Assembly: GCA_021820165.1 (NCBI GenBank)
Contig: JAKADW010000016.1
Span: 1-13,566, forward strand
Length of the DNA: 13,566 bases
Direction of reading: 5' to 3'
DNA from: Bacillota bacterium
Lineage (GTDB): Bacteria; Bacillota_E; Sulfobacillia; Sulfobacillales; Sulfobacillaceae
Position 1 is the stretch's first letter. Every line of letters starts with the position of its first letter. Both the position numbers and the translations under genes were made by a program. The notes beneath the pieces are model-generated. The model saw only the letters and a list, made by a program, of their open reading frames with translations, was not told the origin of the DNA and searched no databases. Below are positions 6,947-13,566 of the stretch, one piece after another.

Positions 6947-7726
6947 ATGGGGCTCTTGGAGGGCAAAATTGCCCTGGTGACGGGCATAGCGAACAAACGG
7001 AGTATCGCTTGGGGGATTGCCCGGGCTTTTGACCGTGAAGGGGCCCGGCTCATTCTTACCTACCAAAGCGACCGCTTGAAGGAGAATTTAGACAAGCTCG
7101 TAGCCGAGCTGTCGATAGCTCCGCTCGCCATTTTGCCGTTGGACGTTTCCGACGATGCGTCAGTCGGACAACTCGGGGAGCGGGTGAAAGAGAAAACCGA
7201 CCGACTGGACGTGTTGGTACACTCCATTGCATTTGCCAAGAGTGAAGACTTATCTGGCCGGTTTTTGGAGACGAGTCGCGAGGGGTACCATGTGGCTCAA
7301 GACATTAGCGCATACTCGCTGACAGCATTGGTGCGCGCGCTTTATGAACCCTTAAACCGTGCCGAGCGGGCGAGCGTGATGGCCATGACCTATCAGGGAT
7401 CCGAACGCGTTATGCCCAACTACAATGTGATGGGCGTGGCCAAAGCGGCCTTAGAGTCTTCCGTGCGCTACTTAGCATTCGACCTCGGCCGCGATGGGAT
7501 CCGGGTCAACGCCATTTCCGCGGGGCCGATTAAGACTTTGGCGGCGGCCGGGGTCAAAGGTATTTCATCGGCGTTACACAGTACTCTAGAACGGGCTCCG
7601 ATTCCCGAAAATATTACCACCGACGACGTGGGCAACGCGGCGGTATTTCTGGCGTCGCCATGGTCGGAACGGATTACCGGCCAGGTACTCTATGTGGATA
7701 GCGGATTTCATATCATGGGATTTTAA
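6947..7726 (+). CDS. fabI: Enoyl-[acyl-carrier-protein] reductase, FabI type
   Basis: A 259-residue enzyme for the last step of the type II fatty-acid elongation cycle, reducing trans-2-enoyl-ACP with NAD(P)H in the cytoplasm. The family signatures are intact. The cofactor loop is GIANKRSIAWGIA (14-26), the SIAFA segment lies at 93-97, and the catalytic pair is Y159 with K166 (Y-x6-K), preceded by Y149 in MTYQGSE. The length is typical of FabI (about 258-262). ATG 6947 is chosen because GGGGGAGAG at 6931-6939 is well placed and MGLLEGKIALVTG is the normal N-terminus. The ATG at 6911 would add 12 atypical residues. It is probably an operon with the dehydrogenase 11 nt downstream. This is the triclosan-target type of enoyl reductase. 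Confidence 0.95.
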   Translation: MGLLEGKIALVTGIANKRSIAWGIARAFDREGARLILTYQSDRLKENLDKLVAELSIAPLAILPLDVSDDASVGQLGERVKEKTDRLDVLVHSIAFAKSEDLSGRFLETSREGYHVAQDISAYSLTALVRALYEPLNRAERASVMAMTYQGSERVMPNYNVMGVAKAALESSVRYLAFDLGRDGIRVNAISAGPIKTLAAAGVKGISSALHSTLERAPIPENITTDDVGNAAVFLASPWSERITGQVLYVDSGFHIMGF

Positions 7727-7737
7727 GGGGGACAACC

Positions 7738-8589
7738 ATGGAGAATACGATTGCAGTCATTGGTCAAGGGACGATGGGGAGTGGGATATCCCATGTTGCA
7801 GCCCTTCATGGATATCGGGTGCTCATGCTGGATGCCGAGTCCGGTACCGTCGACCGAGCTCGTCACATGATTGGTCAGCGCTTAGCGCGGGACGTGGAAA
7901 AAGGGAAGCTGAGCGCCGCAGACCGTGACGGGACGCTTGAACGTTTGGTGGCGGCCGAGTGGGATGATGTTCGGCAGGCGTCGCTGGCAATTGAGGCGGT
8001 GCTGGAAATCATGGCGGTCAAAAAAGAGGTTTTTCAGAAATTGGACGCCCTATTGCCGGCCGACGCGCTTTTGGCCACCAACACCTCATCGCTCTCTATT
8101 ACGGAGATTGCCGCCACGACTCGGCGACCCGATCGGGTGCTGGGGCTTCATTTCTTTAATCCCGCTCCGGTGATGAAATTGATTGAGATTGTTCGGGGTG
8201 AAGAAACCAGCGACGCGGCCCTAAAAGCGGCCCAGTCGTATGCGCGGTCAATCGGCAAGGAGACGGTGGTTGTCGAGAAGGATACCCCAGGATTCGTTGT
8301 CAATCGCGTTTTGATGCCCTTATTCATTGAAGCGATGCGAATTTACGAGGAGGGCATCGCCTCCAAAGAGGACATCGATAAGGCTATCAAGCTGGGTTTG
8401 AACCACCCGATGGGTCCATTAACTTTGGCGGACCTGACCGGATTAGATGTGGACTTGCACGTGATGGATTATATGTACAATGAGTTTCACGATGATCGCT
8501 TTGCGGCACCCCTCGTCCTTCGGCGATTAGTCAGAGCCGGACGCTTGGGTCGAAAAGCTCAGCGCGGTTTCTACGATTACGAGTCCTAA
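7738..8589 (+). CDS. 3-hydroxybutyryl-CoA (3-hydroxyacyl-CoA) dehydrogenase
   Basis: A 283-residue NAD(P)-dependent dehydrogenase that interconverts 3-hydroxyacyl-CoA and 3-oxoacyl-CoA, with the length of the short Hbd/MmgB/PaaH group. Seen in order are the Rossmann motif GQGTMGSG (9-16), the acidic residue after strand 2 (MLDAE, favouring NAD), TNTSSLSITEIA (114-125), GLHFFNPAPVMKLIEI with catalytic H138 and E150, and TPGFVVNR with N189. The C-terminal helical domain includes GLNHPMGPLTLADLTGLD. AAGGGGG at 7726-7732 gives a good ribosome site 5 nt before ATG 7738 and overlaps the fabI stop region, so the two are likely co-transcribed. Whether it works in butyrate-type synthesis or beta-oxidation cannot be decided; no thiolase or enoyl-CoA hydratase is nearby. 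Confidence 0.93.
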   Translation: MENTIAVIGQGTMGSGISHVAALHGYRVLMLDAESGTVDRARHMIGQRLARDVEKGKLSAADRDGTLERLVAAEWDDVRQASLAIEAVLEIMAVKKEVFQKLDALLPADALLATNTSSLSITEIAATTRRPDRVLGLHFFNPAPVMKLIEIVRGEETSDAALKAAQSYARSIGKETVVVEKDTPGFVVNRVLMPLFIEAMRIYEEGIASKEDIDKAIKLGLNHPMGPLTLADLTGLDVDLHVMDYMYNEFHDDRFAAPLVLRRLVRAGRLGRKAQRGFYDYES

Positions 8590-8606
8590 TTGAGTGCCAG
8601 ACCCTG

Positions 8607-8633
8607 GCCCCGCGTGCTGCGGGGCTTTTCTTT
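8607..8633 (+). terminator. Intrinsic terminator of the fabI operon
   Basis: GCCCCGC (8607-8613) pairs perfectly with GCGGGGC (8619-8625) around a 5-nt loop, followed by TTTTCTTT. It lies 18 nt after the stop of the dehydrogenase gene. Confidence 0.92.
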
Positions 8634-8693
8634 GTTCCGACAACACATGAGTATATCGGGAAGAGATCGGTAGCGATGGATGGGGAGAGGGAG

Positions 8694-9050
8694 ATGTCCG
8701 AGCTCGTTATTTTGGGCGAGTTATACGATACGCCCATGCATGGGTATTTGTTGCAACAAATCTTAACTCAAGTGTTAGGTCCCATGCGAACGGTGAGTTG
8801 GGGCATGCTCTATCCGGTGTTGCAACGATTGCATCCGGAAGGTGTCACTGCCCTATCTAAGGCGAACAGGAAGGCGACTGGCCGCCCGAAAAAGGTGTAT
8901 GCCATTACTGAACAGGGGCGTATCCAATTTCGGCGGTTAATGGCCAGACCTTTGGACCACAACGCCGAATCAGAGGATATCTTTCGTATAAAGTTAGCCA
9001 AGTTTCATTTGGTTGACCCCCCTTCGTGTGGAGATTTTGTCACAGTATAA
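8694..9050 (+). CDS. PadR-family transcriptional regulator, N-terminal part, frameshifted
   Basis: The N-terminal 110 or so residues are a PadR winged helix: MSELVILGELYDTPMHGYLLQQIL, then GMLYPVLQRLHPEGVTAL, the wing GRPKKVYAITEQGRIQFRRLM, and DIFRIKLAKFHLVDP. ATG 8694 is preferred over ATG 8676 because GGGGAG at 8682-8687 lies 6 nt upstream. The natural C-terminal helices do not continue in this frame. After VDPP the frame gives SCGDFVTV and stops at 9050, whereas frame +1 from about 9019 continues as LRVEILSQYKALLELVLDA, the expected PadR dimerisation domain. The switch is at a C6 run (9017-9022). PadR proteins bind DNA as dimers through that C-terminal domain, so this 118-residue product should not repress normally. 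PadR genes often regulate an adjacent exporter, which fits the MFS gene downstream. Confidence 0.75.
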   Translation: MSELVILGELYDTPMHGYLLQQILTQVLGPMRTVSWGMLYPVLQRLHPEGVTALSKANRKATGRPKKVYAITEQGRIQFRRLMARPLDHNAESEDIFRIKLAKFHLVDPPSCGDFVTV

Positions 9051-9234
9051 GGCGCTCTTGGAATTGGTGCTGGACGCGGTGGCGATTACCCGCGATCGCG
9101 TGATCGGGGAACCGCAGATTAGTCATGACGAGCGGCCCGATATCTTAGAAGCCCTTGATTACGAGACCGCCGTTTACGCGGCGCGTTTGCACTGGGTGGA
9201 GCAGTCATTAGGAAAGGCGAAAGGCGGGGAAGCC
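9019..9234 (+). pseudogene. PadR C-terminal dimerisation region, now out of frame with its N-terminus
   Basis: In the frame of the downstream transporter this stretch encodes LRVEILSQYKALLELVLDAV, then ALDYETAVYAARLHWVEQSL, the helical C-terminal domain of PadR regulators (the [EY]-x2-[VY]-x-A-x3-W-[IVL]-E pattern). No stop separates it from the MFS gene, so one long frame runs 9013-10998. Losing one C from the run at 9017-9022 would restore a continuous PadR reading (VDPLRVEIL) and would produce a PadR-MFS fusion unless the transporter starts on its own at GTG 9235. The stretch is either a broken part of padR, a region joined by frameshifting, or evidence of a one-base error. Confidence 0.6.
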
Positions 9235-10998
9235 GTGAACGCGTCAATTCAGGAGGATCCCAGGCGTTGGTGGGCTCTCGGGGCCATAGCCTTCGGGCTA
9301 TTCATGGCACTCTTGGACGTCACGGTGGTCAACGTCGCGCTGCCGGCCATTCAAAAAGGATTACATGAATCCTATACCAGTCTTGAATGGATTGTGAATG
9401 CCTACGCTCTGGTGGTCGCGGTACTATTGGTGACATCCAGCCGTCTCGGCGATATCTTCGGCCGGAAGAAGCTCTTCGGGTTGGGTATGGGAGTTTTCAC
9501 CCTCGGTTCGTTGCTCTGTGCATTGTCTCCCCACATTCATGTCGGGTCCCTGAGCGGTGCCGACGTGCTGAATATTTCTCGTGGCATCCAAGGCATTGGT
9601 GGCTCCGCCATGCTTCCTTTGTCGCTATCCTTGATTACGGCAACCTTTCATGGCCGCGAACGGGGAACGGCCTTCGGGATTTGGGGCGGAGTTGCCGGGT
9701 TGGCGACGGCCTTGGGACCTCTGGTGGGCGGTGTGTTGGTCAGCAAGGTGGGATGGCCGTCCATCTTTTATTTGAACGTGCCGATCGGCATTCTCGGAAT
9801 TCTTCTCGGGCTGTGGGCGATTCACGAGTCCAAAGACGAGCATCATCCGGGCTCGATCGATGTCTTTGGGCTAATTACCTTGACCATTGCTCTCTTCTGT
9901 TTGGTCTTAGCGTTGATGCGGGGGAACGAGAAGGGTTGGGGATCGACCTACATTCTTACGCTGTTCGTGGCCGGGGGCGTGAGTTTAGGCGCTTTCATCA
10001 TTGGGGAGTTGAAGATTCGCTACCCCATGCTGGATCCGCGGCTCTTTAAAATCCCCAGCTTCACCGGTTCCGCAATCGCGGGCTTTACCGTTAGCGCAGG
10101 CGTCTACGCATTGCTCTATTATCTCAGTATTTATATGCAGAATTACTTGGGATTTTCCGCGTTGGGCGCAGGTCTACGTTTTTTGCCCTTGTCAGCCCTC
10201 GTCCTGATTGGAGCTCCGTTAGCCGGTCGATTTACGGATCGCATTGGCGCGAAGTGGATATTAGGGCTCGGGATGGTCTTTATGACGGGTGGGACGCTCT
10301 TTTTGACGCGGTTAGGACACGCGACGGTGGCTCCCGATTGGACCATGCTCCTCCCGGGACTCATTTTGATCGGAATTGGTAACGGGTTGGTGAATCCCCC
10401 GATTTCTTCTTTGGCCATGGGAACCGTCGCACCGCGCCAAATTGGCATGGCCTCAGGAACCAGCAACGTGGCCCGGCAAACGGGTACGGCGTTCGGAATT
10501 GCCGCCTTAGCCGCTCTTCTGGCCAATCGCTATAACCACCACATTCAGAAAGCGGTGCTCACCATTCACCAGGTGCCGGGGAGTGCCAAGGCCGCCATCA
10601 TCCACCGGGTGAAAGCGGCCGGCCCGATTGCTGGGAGTCTCGGGTTAAGGTCGGCGGGATCCCAATACACCCATTCCCCGATCTTTCCAGAAATTGCGGC
10701 CATGGCGCGTCAAGCTTTTTTGCTGGCCACGCGGGATACGGTGTGGATGGCGGCGATGATTGTTCTGGTAGGGCTTTTGGCTTCACTCACTCTGGTGCGC
10801 CAAAAGGATATGATGCATCATGGGACCGAAAAACCGTCGAACTCCCCGGTCCCGACACACCATCGCGCGCTCGTTGTGGCCTTGGCGGCCGCCTGGCTTG
10901 CGCGAAACGGCGCGAAACCGACGGCAAGCCCGGAAGAAGAGGAACAATTAACCCGCGCTTTGCGGCTCATTCGCCGAATTCTTGACCAGAGCCGGTAA
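9235..10998 (+). CDS. MFS drug exporter of the DHA2 (EmrB/QacA) family, 14 membrane segments
   Basis: About 587 residues from the proposed GTG 9235 (GGCGGGGA at 9222-9229 upstream); the frame itself is open from 9013. Membrane domain signatures are ALLDVTVVNVALPAIQ in TM1 (motif D1), RLGDIFGRKKLFG (motif A), RGIQGIGGSAMLPLSLSLI (motif B), and GPLVGGVLVSKVGWPSIFYLNVP (motif C, typical of proton antiporters), followed by the extra two central helices of 14-TM members. These proteins expel drugs, dyes or lipophilic compounds using the proton gradient. A large external loop lies near the end (SQYTHSPIFPEIA). The last 60 residues are an unusual cytoplasmic tail with HRALVVALAAAWLARNG and a charged helix EEEEQLTRALRLIRRIL. 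The upstream PadR-like gene is the expected regulator. No clear terminator follows. Confidence 0.85.
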   Translation: MNASIQEDPRRWWALGAIAFGLFMALLDVTVVNVALPAIQKGLHESYTSLEWIVNAYALVVAVLLVTSSRLGDIFGRKKLFGLGMGVFTLGSLLCALSPHIHVGSLSGADVLNISRGIQGIGGSAMLPLSLSLITATFHGRERGTAFGIWGGVAGLATALGPLVGGVLVSKVGWPSIFYLNVPIGILGILLGLWAIHESKDEHHPGSIDVFGLITLTIALFCLVLALMRGNEKGWGSTYILTLFVAGGVSLGAFIIGELKIRYPMLDPRLFKIPSFTGSAIAGFTVSAGVYALLYYLSIYMQNYLGFSALGAGLRFLPLSALVLIGAPLAGRFTDRIGAKWILGLGMVFMTGGTLFLTRLGHATVAPDWTMLLPGLILIGIGNGLVNPPISSLAMGTVAPRQIGMASGTSNVARQTGTAFGIAALAALLANRYNHHIQKAVLTIHQVPGSAKAAIIHRVKAAGPIAGSLGLRSAGSQYTHSPIFPEIAAMARQAFLLATRDTVWMAAMIVLVGLLASLTLVRQKDMMHHGTEKPSNSPVPTHHRALVVALAAAWLARNGAKPTASPEEEEQLTRALRLIRRILDQSR

Positions 10999-11143
10999 TT
11001 GCCTCGGCCTTTGACGTGCTTAGGTCAAAAAATGGATAGGGTTTCGGCTTGCTCACTGTTTGTCGGCGCTACTTGAGCCACGGGACGGTTTGTCTATTGT
11101 ACGACGGCCCGGCTGAAGAGGGTCGGCCGTTTCCACGCCGTCA

Positions 11144-11173
11144 AACCTCCATGGGACACGTTTCATGGAGGTT
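11144..11173. repeat. Perfect 10-bp inverted repeat (hairpin or operator) before the tRNA promoter
   Basis: AACCTCCATG at 11144-11153 is exactly complementary to CATGGAGGTT at 11164-11173, with a 10-nt spacer. It could form a hairpin of 10-12 bp, but no T-tract follows on either strand, so it is not a standard intrinsic terminator. It ends 8 bp before the -35 of the tRNA promoter and could be an operator or a transcript-end structure for the MFS gene. Confidence 0.55.
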
Positions 11174-11181
11174 CCACCATC

Positions 11182-11210
11182 TTGACCCATTTAGGCTCAC
11201 ATGGTATACT
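11182..11210 (+). promoter_or_regulatory. Strong sigma-A promoter for the tRNA cluster
   Basis: TTGACC (11182-11187) and TATACT (11205-11210) are separated by 17 bp, close to the housekeeping consensus. The predicted start near 11217 lies about 7 nt before the first tRNA. Confidence 0.85.
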
Positions 11211-11223
11211 AACGCATGTTGTT

Positions 11224-11298
11224 GCGGAAGTAGCTCAGCGGTAGAGCATCGCCTTGCCAAGGCGAGGGTCGCGGGTTCAAATCCCGTCTTCCGCTCCA
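11224..11298 (+). tRNA. tRNA-Gly(GCC)
   Basis: Full cloverleaf: acceptor GCGGAAG pairs with CTTCCGC, the anticodon loop is TTGCCAA with GCC at 11256-11258, and the T arm is GCGGGTTCAAATCCCGT. The discriminator is T and CCA is encoded. U73 and anticodon GCC identify glycine. Confidence 0.97.
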
Positions 11299-11318
11299 AG
11301 TTTTCGCCTTATCATCCC

Positions 11319-11393
<75 letters not shown>

Positions 11394-11399
11394 AGGTTT

Positions 11400-11477
11400 G
11401 GGTGGTTAGCTCAGTTGGTTAGAGCGCTCGCTTGACATGCGAGAGGTTCAGAGGTTCGAGTCCTCTACCGCCCACCA
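11400..11477 (+). tRNA. tRNA-Val(GAC)
   Basis: Acceptor GGGTGGT pairs with ACCGCCC (one T-G pair). The anticodon stem CTCGC/GCGAG encloses TTGACAT with GAC at 11434-11436. The T arm is AGAGGTTCGAGTCCTCT, the discriminator is A and CCA is encoded. It starts 6 nt after tRNA-Cys, and the T-rich tract 11478-11489 directly follows it. Confidence 0.97.
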
Positions 11478-11589
11478 TTTTTTTATTTTGCGCACCCCCT
11501 CAGTCGGCCTTCGACTAGGCTGTCGAATAGCCTTGCCCAAACTGCATATACTATCGTGGATAGAATTGGCAGGAAAGGCAGGCGAGAGC

Positions 11590-12435
11590 GTGGCCCAATG
11601 GATAGTGTCGACCAATCATCCGGTGATGGCCGAGGGGCTGGGCGAGTTTTTGGCGCGCACCATTCCCGGTCAATGGACCGAATCTCGGCAAGGGCAACAT
11701 GTCGCCTATACGCTGGAAGGCGAAGAGGATGACGAGTTGCGACTTGCCTGGCCGATTAGCCGTGCGTTAGCGCAGTTTCTTCTCATCTACCACGAACGCA
11801 ATTGGTTGGACGAGATGCTTGCCCGCCGCTATCACACCTTTGACGATGAAGAACATCGGGAGATTGTACAGGATGTCCTGAAGCTGCTTCACACCGATCG
11901 CGAGCAAGATGTCGGACGTCTGGACCTCGCCTCGACCCTCATTTTCAGCTACTTGGAGTCGAATCCGGCCGTGGTCGTGGAAGGGATTCGGACATTTTTA
12001 CTGCCCGAAATCCGGCTGGAGTACGAGGAGGCGATTGACCAGGCGGTGGACATTTTTCTCATGGAGCAGGAGTACCAGGAATTCGTGCGGCTGTTGCGCC
12101 AGCTGGTAAAGGTTGCAGGGCATTCGATGGACTGGATCCATGTCCGGTTTGATGGCAATCAGTTTTACTTTGAGGACCCTTCCGGCACCCGTATGGGGGA
12201 CGATTTAGTGGCGGACATGTTGGAAGGGGTCGATCCCGAGGAGGGGGCGTTGGACGATGTGCTGATTAGTGCCCTGGTCACCATGGCGCCGAGGCGCATT
12301 ACCGTTCATCGAGGGCGGCTGAATCGAGAAGGACGCGAAACCTTAAAGCAGGTGTTTGAGGGCAACGTCCTCTTCTGCCATGGCTGTGCTCGTTGCTACA
12401 GCCGAGAGATTGACACGGACTGGCGAAGTTTCTAG
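11590..12435 (+). CDS. ytxC: YtxC-like sporulation-associated protein
   Basis: About 281 residues with no signal peptide or membrane segment, mostly acidic and helical. The pattern WPISRALAQFLLIYHERNWLDEMLARRY, then ASTLIFSYLESNPAVVVEGIRTFLLPEI, a long helix near 145-177, a C-terminal beta-rich part (ALVTMAPRRITVHRG) and a final cysteine cluster matches the YtxC family, whose Bacillus gene also sits immediately before thrS. Its biochemical role is not known; it is listed among sporulation proteins. The ending carries C263-x2-C266-x2-C269, a possible metal-binding site. GTG 11590 is chosen because the purine-rich AGGCGAG (11579-11585) precedes it. The longer open frame reaches back to 11437 through tRNA-Val and cannot be coding there. 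A TATACT at 11547-11552 could be its -10, though the -35 is weak. Confidence 0.82.
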   Translation: MAQWIVSTNHPVMAEGLGEFLARTIPGQWTESRQGQHVAYTLEGEEDDELRLAWPISRALAQFLLIYHERNWLDEMLARRYHTFDDEEHREIVQDVLKLLHTDREQDVGRLDLASTLIFSYLESNPAVVVEGIRTFLLPEIRLEYEEAIDQAVDIFLMEQEYQEFVRLLRQLVKVAGHSMDWIHVRFDGNQFYFEDPSGTRMGDDLVADMLEGVDPEEGALDDVLISALVTMAPRRITVHRGRLNREGRETLKQVFEGNVLFCHGCARCYSREIDTDWRSF

Positions 12436-12438
12436 AAT
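12410..12438 (+). promoter_or_regulatory. Near-consensus sigma-A promoter for the thrS T-box transcript
   Basis: TTGACA (12410-12415) and TAGAAT (12433-12438) are separated by 17 bp. The whole promoter lies inside the end of ytxC, and the TAG stop of ytxC (12433-12435) is the first half of the -10. Transcription should begin near 12445, just before the T-box leader. Confidence 0.85.
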
Positions 12439-12444
12439 GATGCT

Positions 12445-12677
12445 AATCACTAGCAAACGATGATGAGGACGAGGATAGAAGAACCTTAAGAGAGAATCGG
12501 TCGGGGGCTGAAAGCCGATTCAGGCACTCTTCTATCGGACCACCTCGGAGTTCCGGTAACCCACGATGCTAAGCCGGCGGTGCGCCCGATATTGCGCGAT
12601 GAGTGGAACCTCTGTTCAAGGGGGGTGGAACCGCGGCCTTGTGGCCGTCCTCCCGCGTACAGCGGGTTTTTTATTTT
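12445..12677 (+). promoter_or_regulatory. T-box riboswitch, threonine (thrS leader)
   Basis: The T-box core GGGTGGAACCGCG is at 12623-12635, with UGGA (12626-12629) as the bulge that pairs with the NCCA end of uncharged tRNA. In Stem I, GATAGAAGA (12474-12482) pairs perfectly with TCTTCTATC (12528-12536). Below it, GAGG (12465-12468) pairs with CCTC (12543-12546). The internal loop between them holds ACC (12539-12541) followed by the expected purine, so the specifier codon is ACC, threonine, read by tRNA-Thr(GGU). The apical part holds a second stem, GAATCGG with CCGATTC. Uncharged tRNA-Thr stabilises the antiterminator and allows thrS expression; charged tRNA lets the terminator at 12652-12677 form. 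Confidence 0.93.
12652..12677 (+). terminator. Regulated terminator of the thrS T-box
   Basis: CCCGC (12652-12656) and GCGGG (12662-12666) form a stem with a 5-nt loop, followed by TTTTTTATTTT. A second small hairpin CGGCC/GGCCG lies just upstream (12635-12648), overlapping the end of the T-box. This is the off-state structure of the riboswitch. Confidence 0.85.
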
Positions 12678-12691
12678 AAGGGGGAAACGTG

Positions 12692-13566
12692 ATGGCGTCG
12701 CTGAAATTTGAAGTGGATGACCGGTTGGTTGAAGCACCAAGTGGGGTTAGGGCCTGGGAATTAACGGACGTGCCTACCGGGGCTTTGGCCGTGTGGGTCA
12801 ATGGCCAGTCGCTGGACTTGAATCGGCCGCTCCAGCAAGGTGGTCAGATTCAATTTTTAACCTTTGAAGATTCGGCCGGTCGACAGGTCTTCCGCCATTC
12901 CAGCGCCCACTTGCTGGCGCAAGCGGTGAAAAGGTTGTGGCCGAAGGCTAAGTTGGGCACTGGGCCAGCCTTGGAAGATGGATTCTATTACGACATTTCG
13001 CTCCCCGAACCACTCACGGAAAAGGATTTGCCGCGCATTGAGGCAACCATGCGCCAAATTGTCGAAGAGAATCTGCCGATTGAGCGATTAGAGTTGTCCC
13101 GTGACGAGGCCTTGGCCCTGTTTCGTGAGCGGGGGGAATCGTTCAAGGAAGAAATTATCCGGCGAATCCCGGATGACGCGATAATCTCCGCCTACCGCCA
13201 GGGGGAATTTGTCGACCTTTGTTCCGGACCGCATTTACCCTCCACCGGCCTCATCGGTGCGCTGAAACTTACCCAAGTATCGGGTGCCTATTGGCGTGGA
13301 GATGAGAAGAATCCGATGATGACCCGCATTTACGGCACCTCATTCCCTGATGAGGCCGGTCTGGACCAGCACTTGGCACGCATTGAGGAAGCGAAATTGC
13401 GCGATCACCGGAAGCTCGGGACGCAATTAGAGCTCTTCACATTTCGGGAGGAGGCACCAGGTTTCGTCTTCTGGTATCCGAAGGGCCATGATCTCTATCG
13501 TCGCCTTGAGAATTTCTCCCGAGCGGTGCAATCGGTTCGGGGCTACGAGGAAGTCGCTACTCCCTG
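12692..13566 (+). CDS. thrS: Threonyl-tRNA synthetase, 5' part
   Basis: The first 291 residues of ThrRS are visible; the frame is open to the window end. The enzyme charges tRNA-Thr with threonine in the cytoplasm. Residues 1-60 are a TGS domain (ALAVWVNGQSLDLNRPL). Residues about 63-220 are the second additional (editing) domain, with H69-SSA-H73 and VDLCSGPH giving C177 and H181, the four residues of the editing site. The catalytic domain begins around 235 with DHRKLGTQLELFTF and WYPKGHDLYRRLE. Class II motifs 2 and 3 and the anticodon-binding domain lie beyond the window. AAGGGGG at 12678-12684 is 7 nt before ATG 12692; the GTG at 12689 is in frame and would add one residue. Expression is controlled by the T-box just upstream. 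Confidence 0.96.
   Translation, partial: MASLKFEVDDRLVEAPSGVRAWELTDVPTGALAVWVNGQSLDLNRPLQQGGQIQFLTFEDSAGRQVFRHSSAHLLAQAVKRLWPKAKLGTGPALEDGFYYDISLPEPLTEKDLPRIEATMRQIVEENLPIERLELSRDEALALFRERGESFKEEIIRRIPDDAIISAYRQGEFVDLCSGPHLPSTGLIGALKLTQVSGAYWRGDEKNPMMTRIYGTSFPDEAGLDQHLARIEEAKLRDHRKLGTQLELFTFREEAPGFVFWYPKGHDLYRRLENFSRAVQSVRGYEEVATP

Noticed and set aside
8632..8643. TTGT-tccg-ACAA palindrome upstream of padR, as a possible PadR operator
   Set aside because: The arms are only 4 bp, it overlaps the preceding terminator's T-tract, and it does not match the usual ATGT-N8-ACAT pattern.
11010..11029. TTTGAC/GTCAAA hairpin after the DHA2 exporter as terminator
   Set aside because: The stem is short and AT-rich and is followed by A and mixed bases rather than a T-tract on the plus strand.
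11437..11589. N-terminal extension of the ytxC frame
   Set aside because: It runs through tRNA-Val and a promoter-like region and encodes no family sequence; GTG 11590 gives the expected N-terminus.

Overview
The window looks like chromosome from a moderately GC-rich, spore-forming Gram-positive bacterium. The evidence is strong Shine-Dalgarno sequences, a T-box riboswitch in front of thrS, a ytxC-type sporulation gene next to thrS, a G5-3D cell-wall protein of the YabE/Rpf type, and many GTG/TTG starts. An acidophilic or deep-branching Firmicute such as Sulfobacillus would fit, but this is inference from gene content and style, not a database match.

Layout. (1) 1-1991, redox genes: the 3' end of an NmrA-like NAD(P)-binding gene with a strong terminator, a zinc-free MDR quinone-oxidoreductase-like gene, and, convergent to it, a thioredoxin-fold/peroxiredoxin-like gene. 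That last gene is intact except for one in-frame TGA exactly where the first cysteine of a CxxC motif is expected, giving U-P-Y-C. A hairpin matching the bacterial SECIS pattern lies just downstream of the TGA. It is probably a selenoprotein and is the most interesting item here. (2) 2084-6086: three consecutive, mutually divergent MFS transporters with a 55-residue unknown protein after the first. The second and third have an extended -10 box exactly 6 nt before their ATG, suggesting leaderless mRNAs. (3) 6143-6850: a secreted G5-3D peptidoglycan-active protein. (4) 6947-8589: fabI (enoyl-ACP reductase) and a 3-hydroxyacyl-CoA dehydrogenase, 11 nt apart and probably one operon, closed by an intrinsic terminator. 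(5) 8694-10998: a PadR-type regulator broken by a frameshift at a C6 run. Its C-terminal half is in frame with a 14-TM DHA2 (EmrB/QacA-type) drug exporter. (6) 11182-11477: a strong sigma-A promoter driving tRNA-Gly(GCC), tRNA-Cys(GCA) and tRNA-Val(GAC). (7) 11590-13566: ytxC, then a near-consensus promoter whose -10 contains the ytxC stop codon, a T-box leader with an ACC (Thr) specifier, and the 5' part of thrS, cut by the window end.

How the parts fit: the left end handles thiol/quinone redox chemistry and export, the centre handles fatty-acid and cell-envelope chemistry, and the right end is translation (tRNAs, threonyl-tRNA synthetase under uncharged-tRNA control) next to a sporulation gene. 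No mobile element, CRISPR array or rRNA was seen. No stretch over 300 bases lacks a gene or RNA element; the longest gaps are 10999-11223 (promoter and a hairpin) and 12436-12691 (T-box leader).
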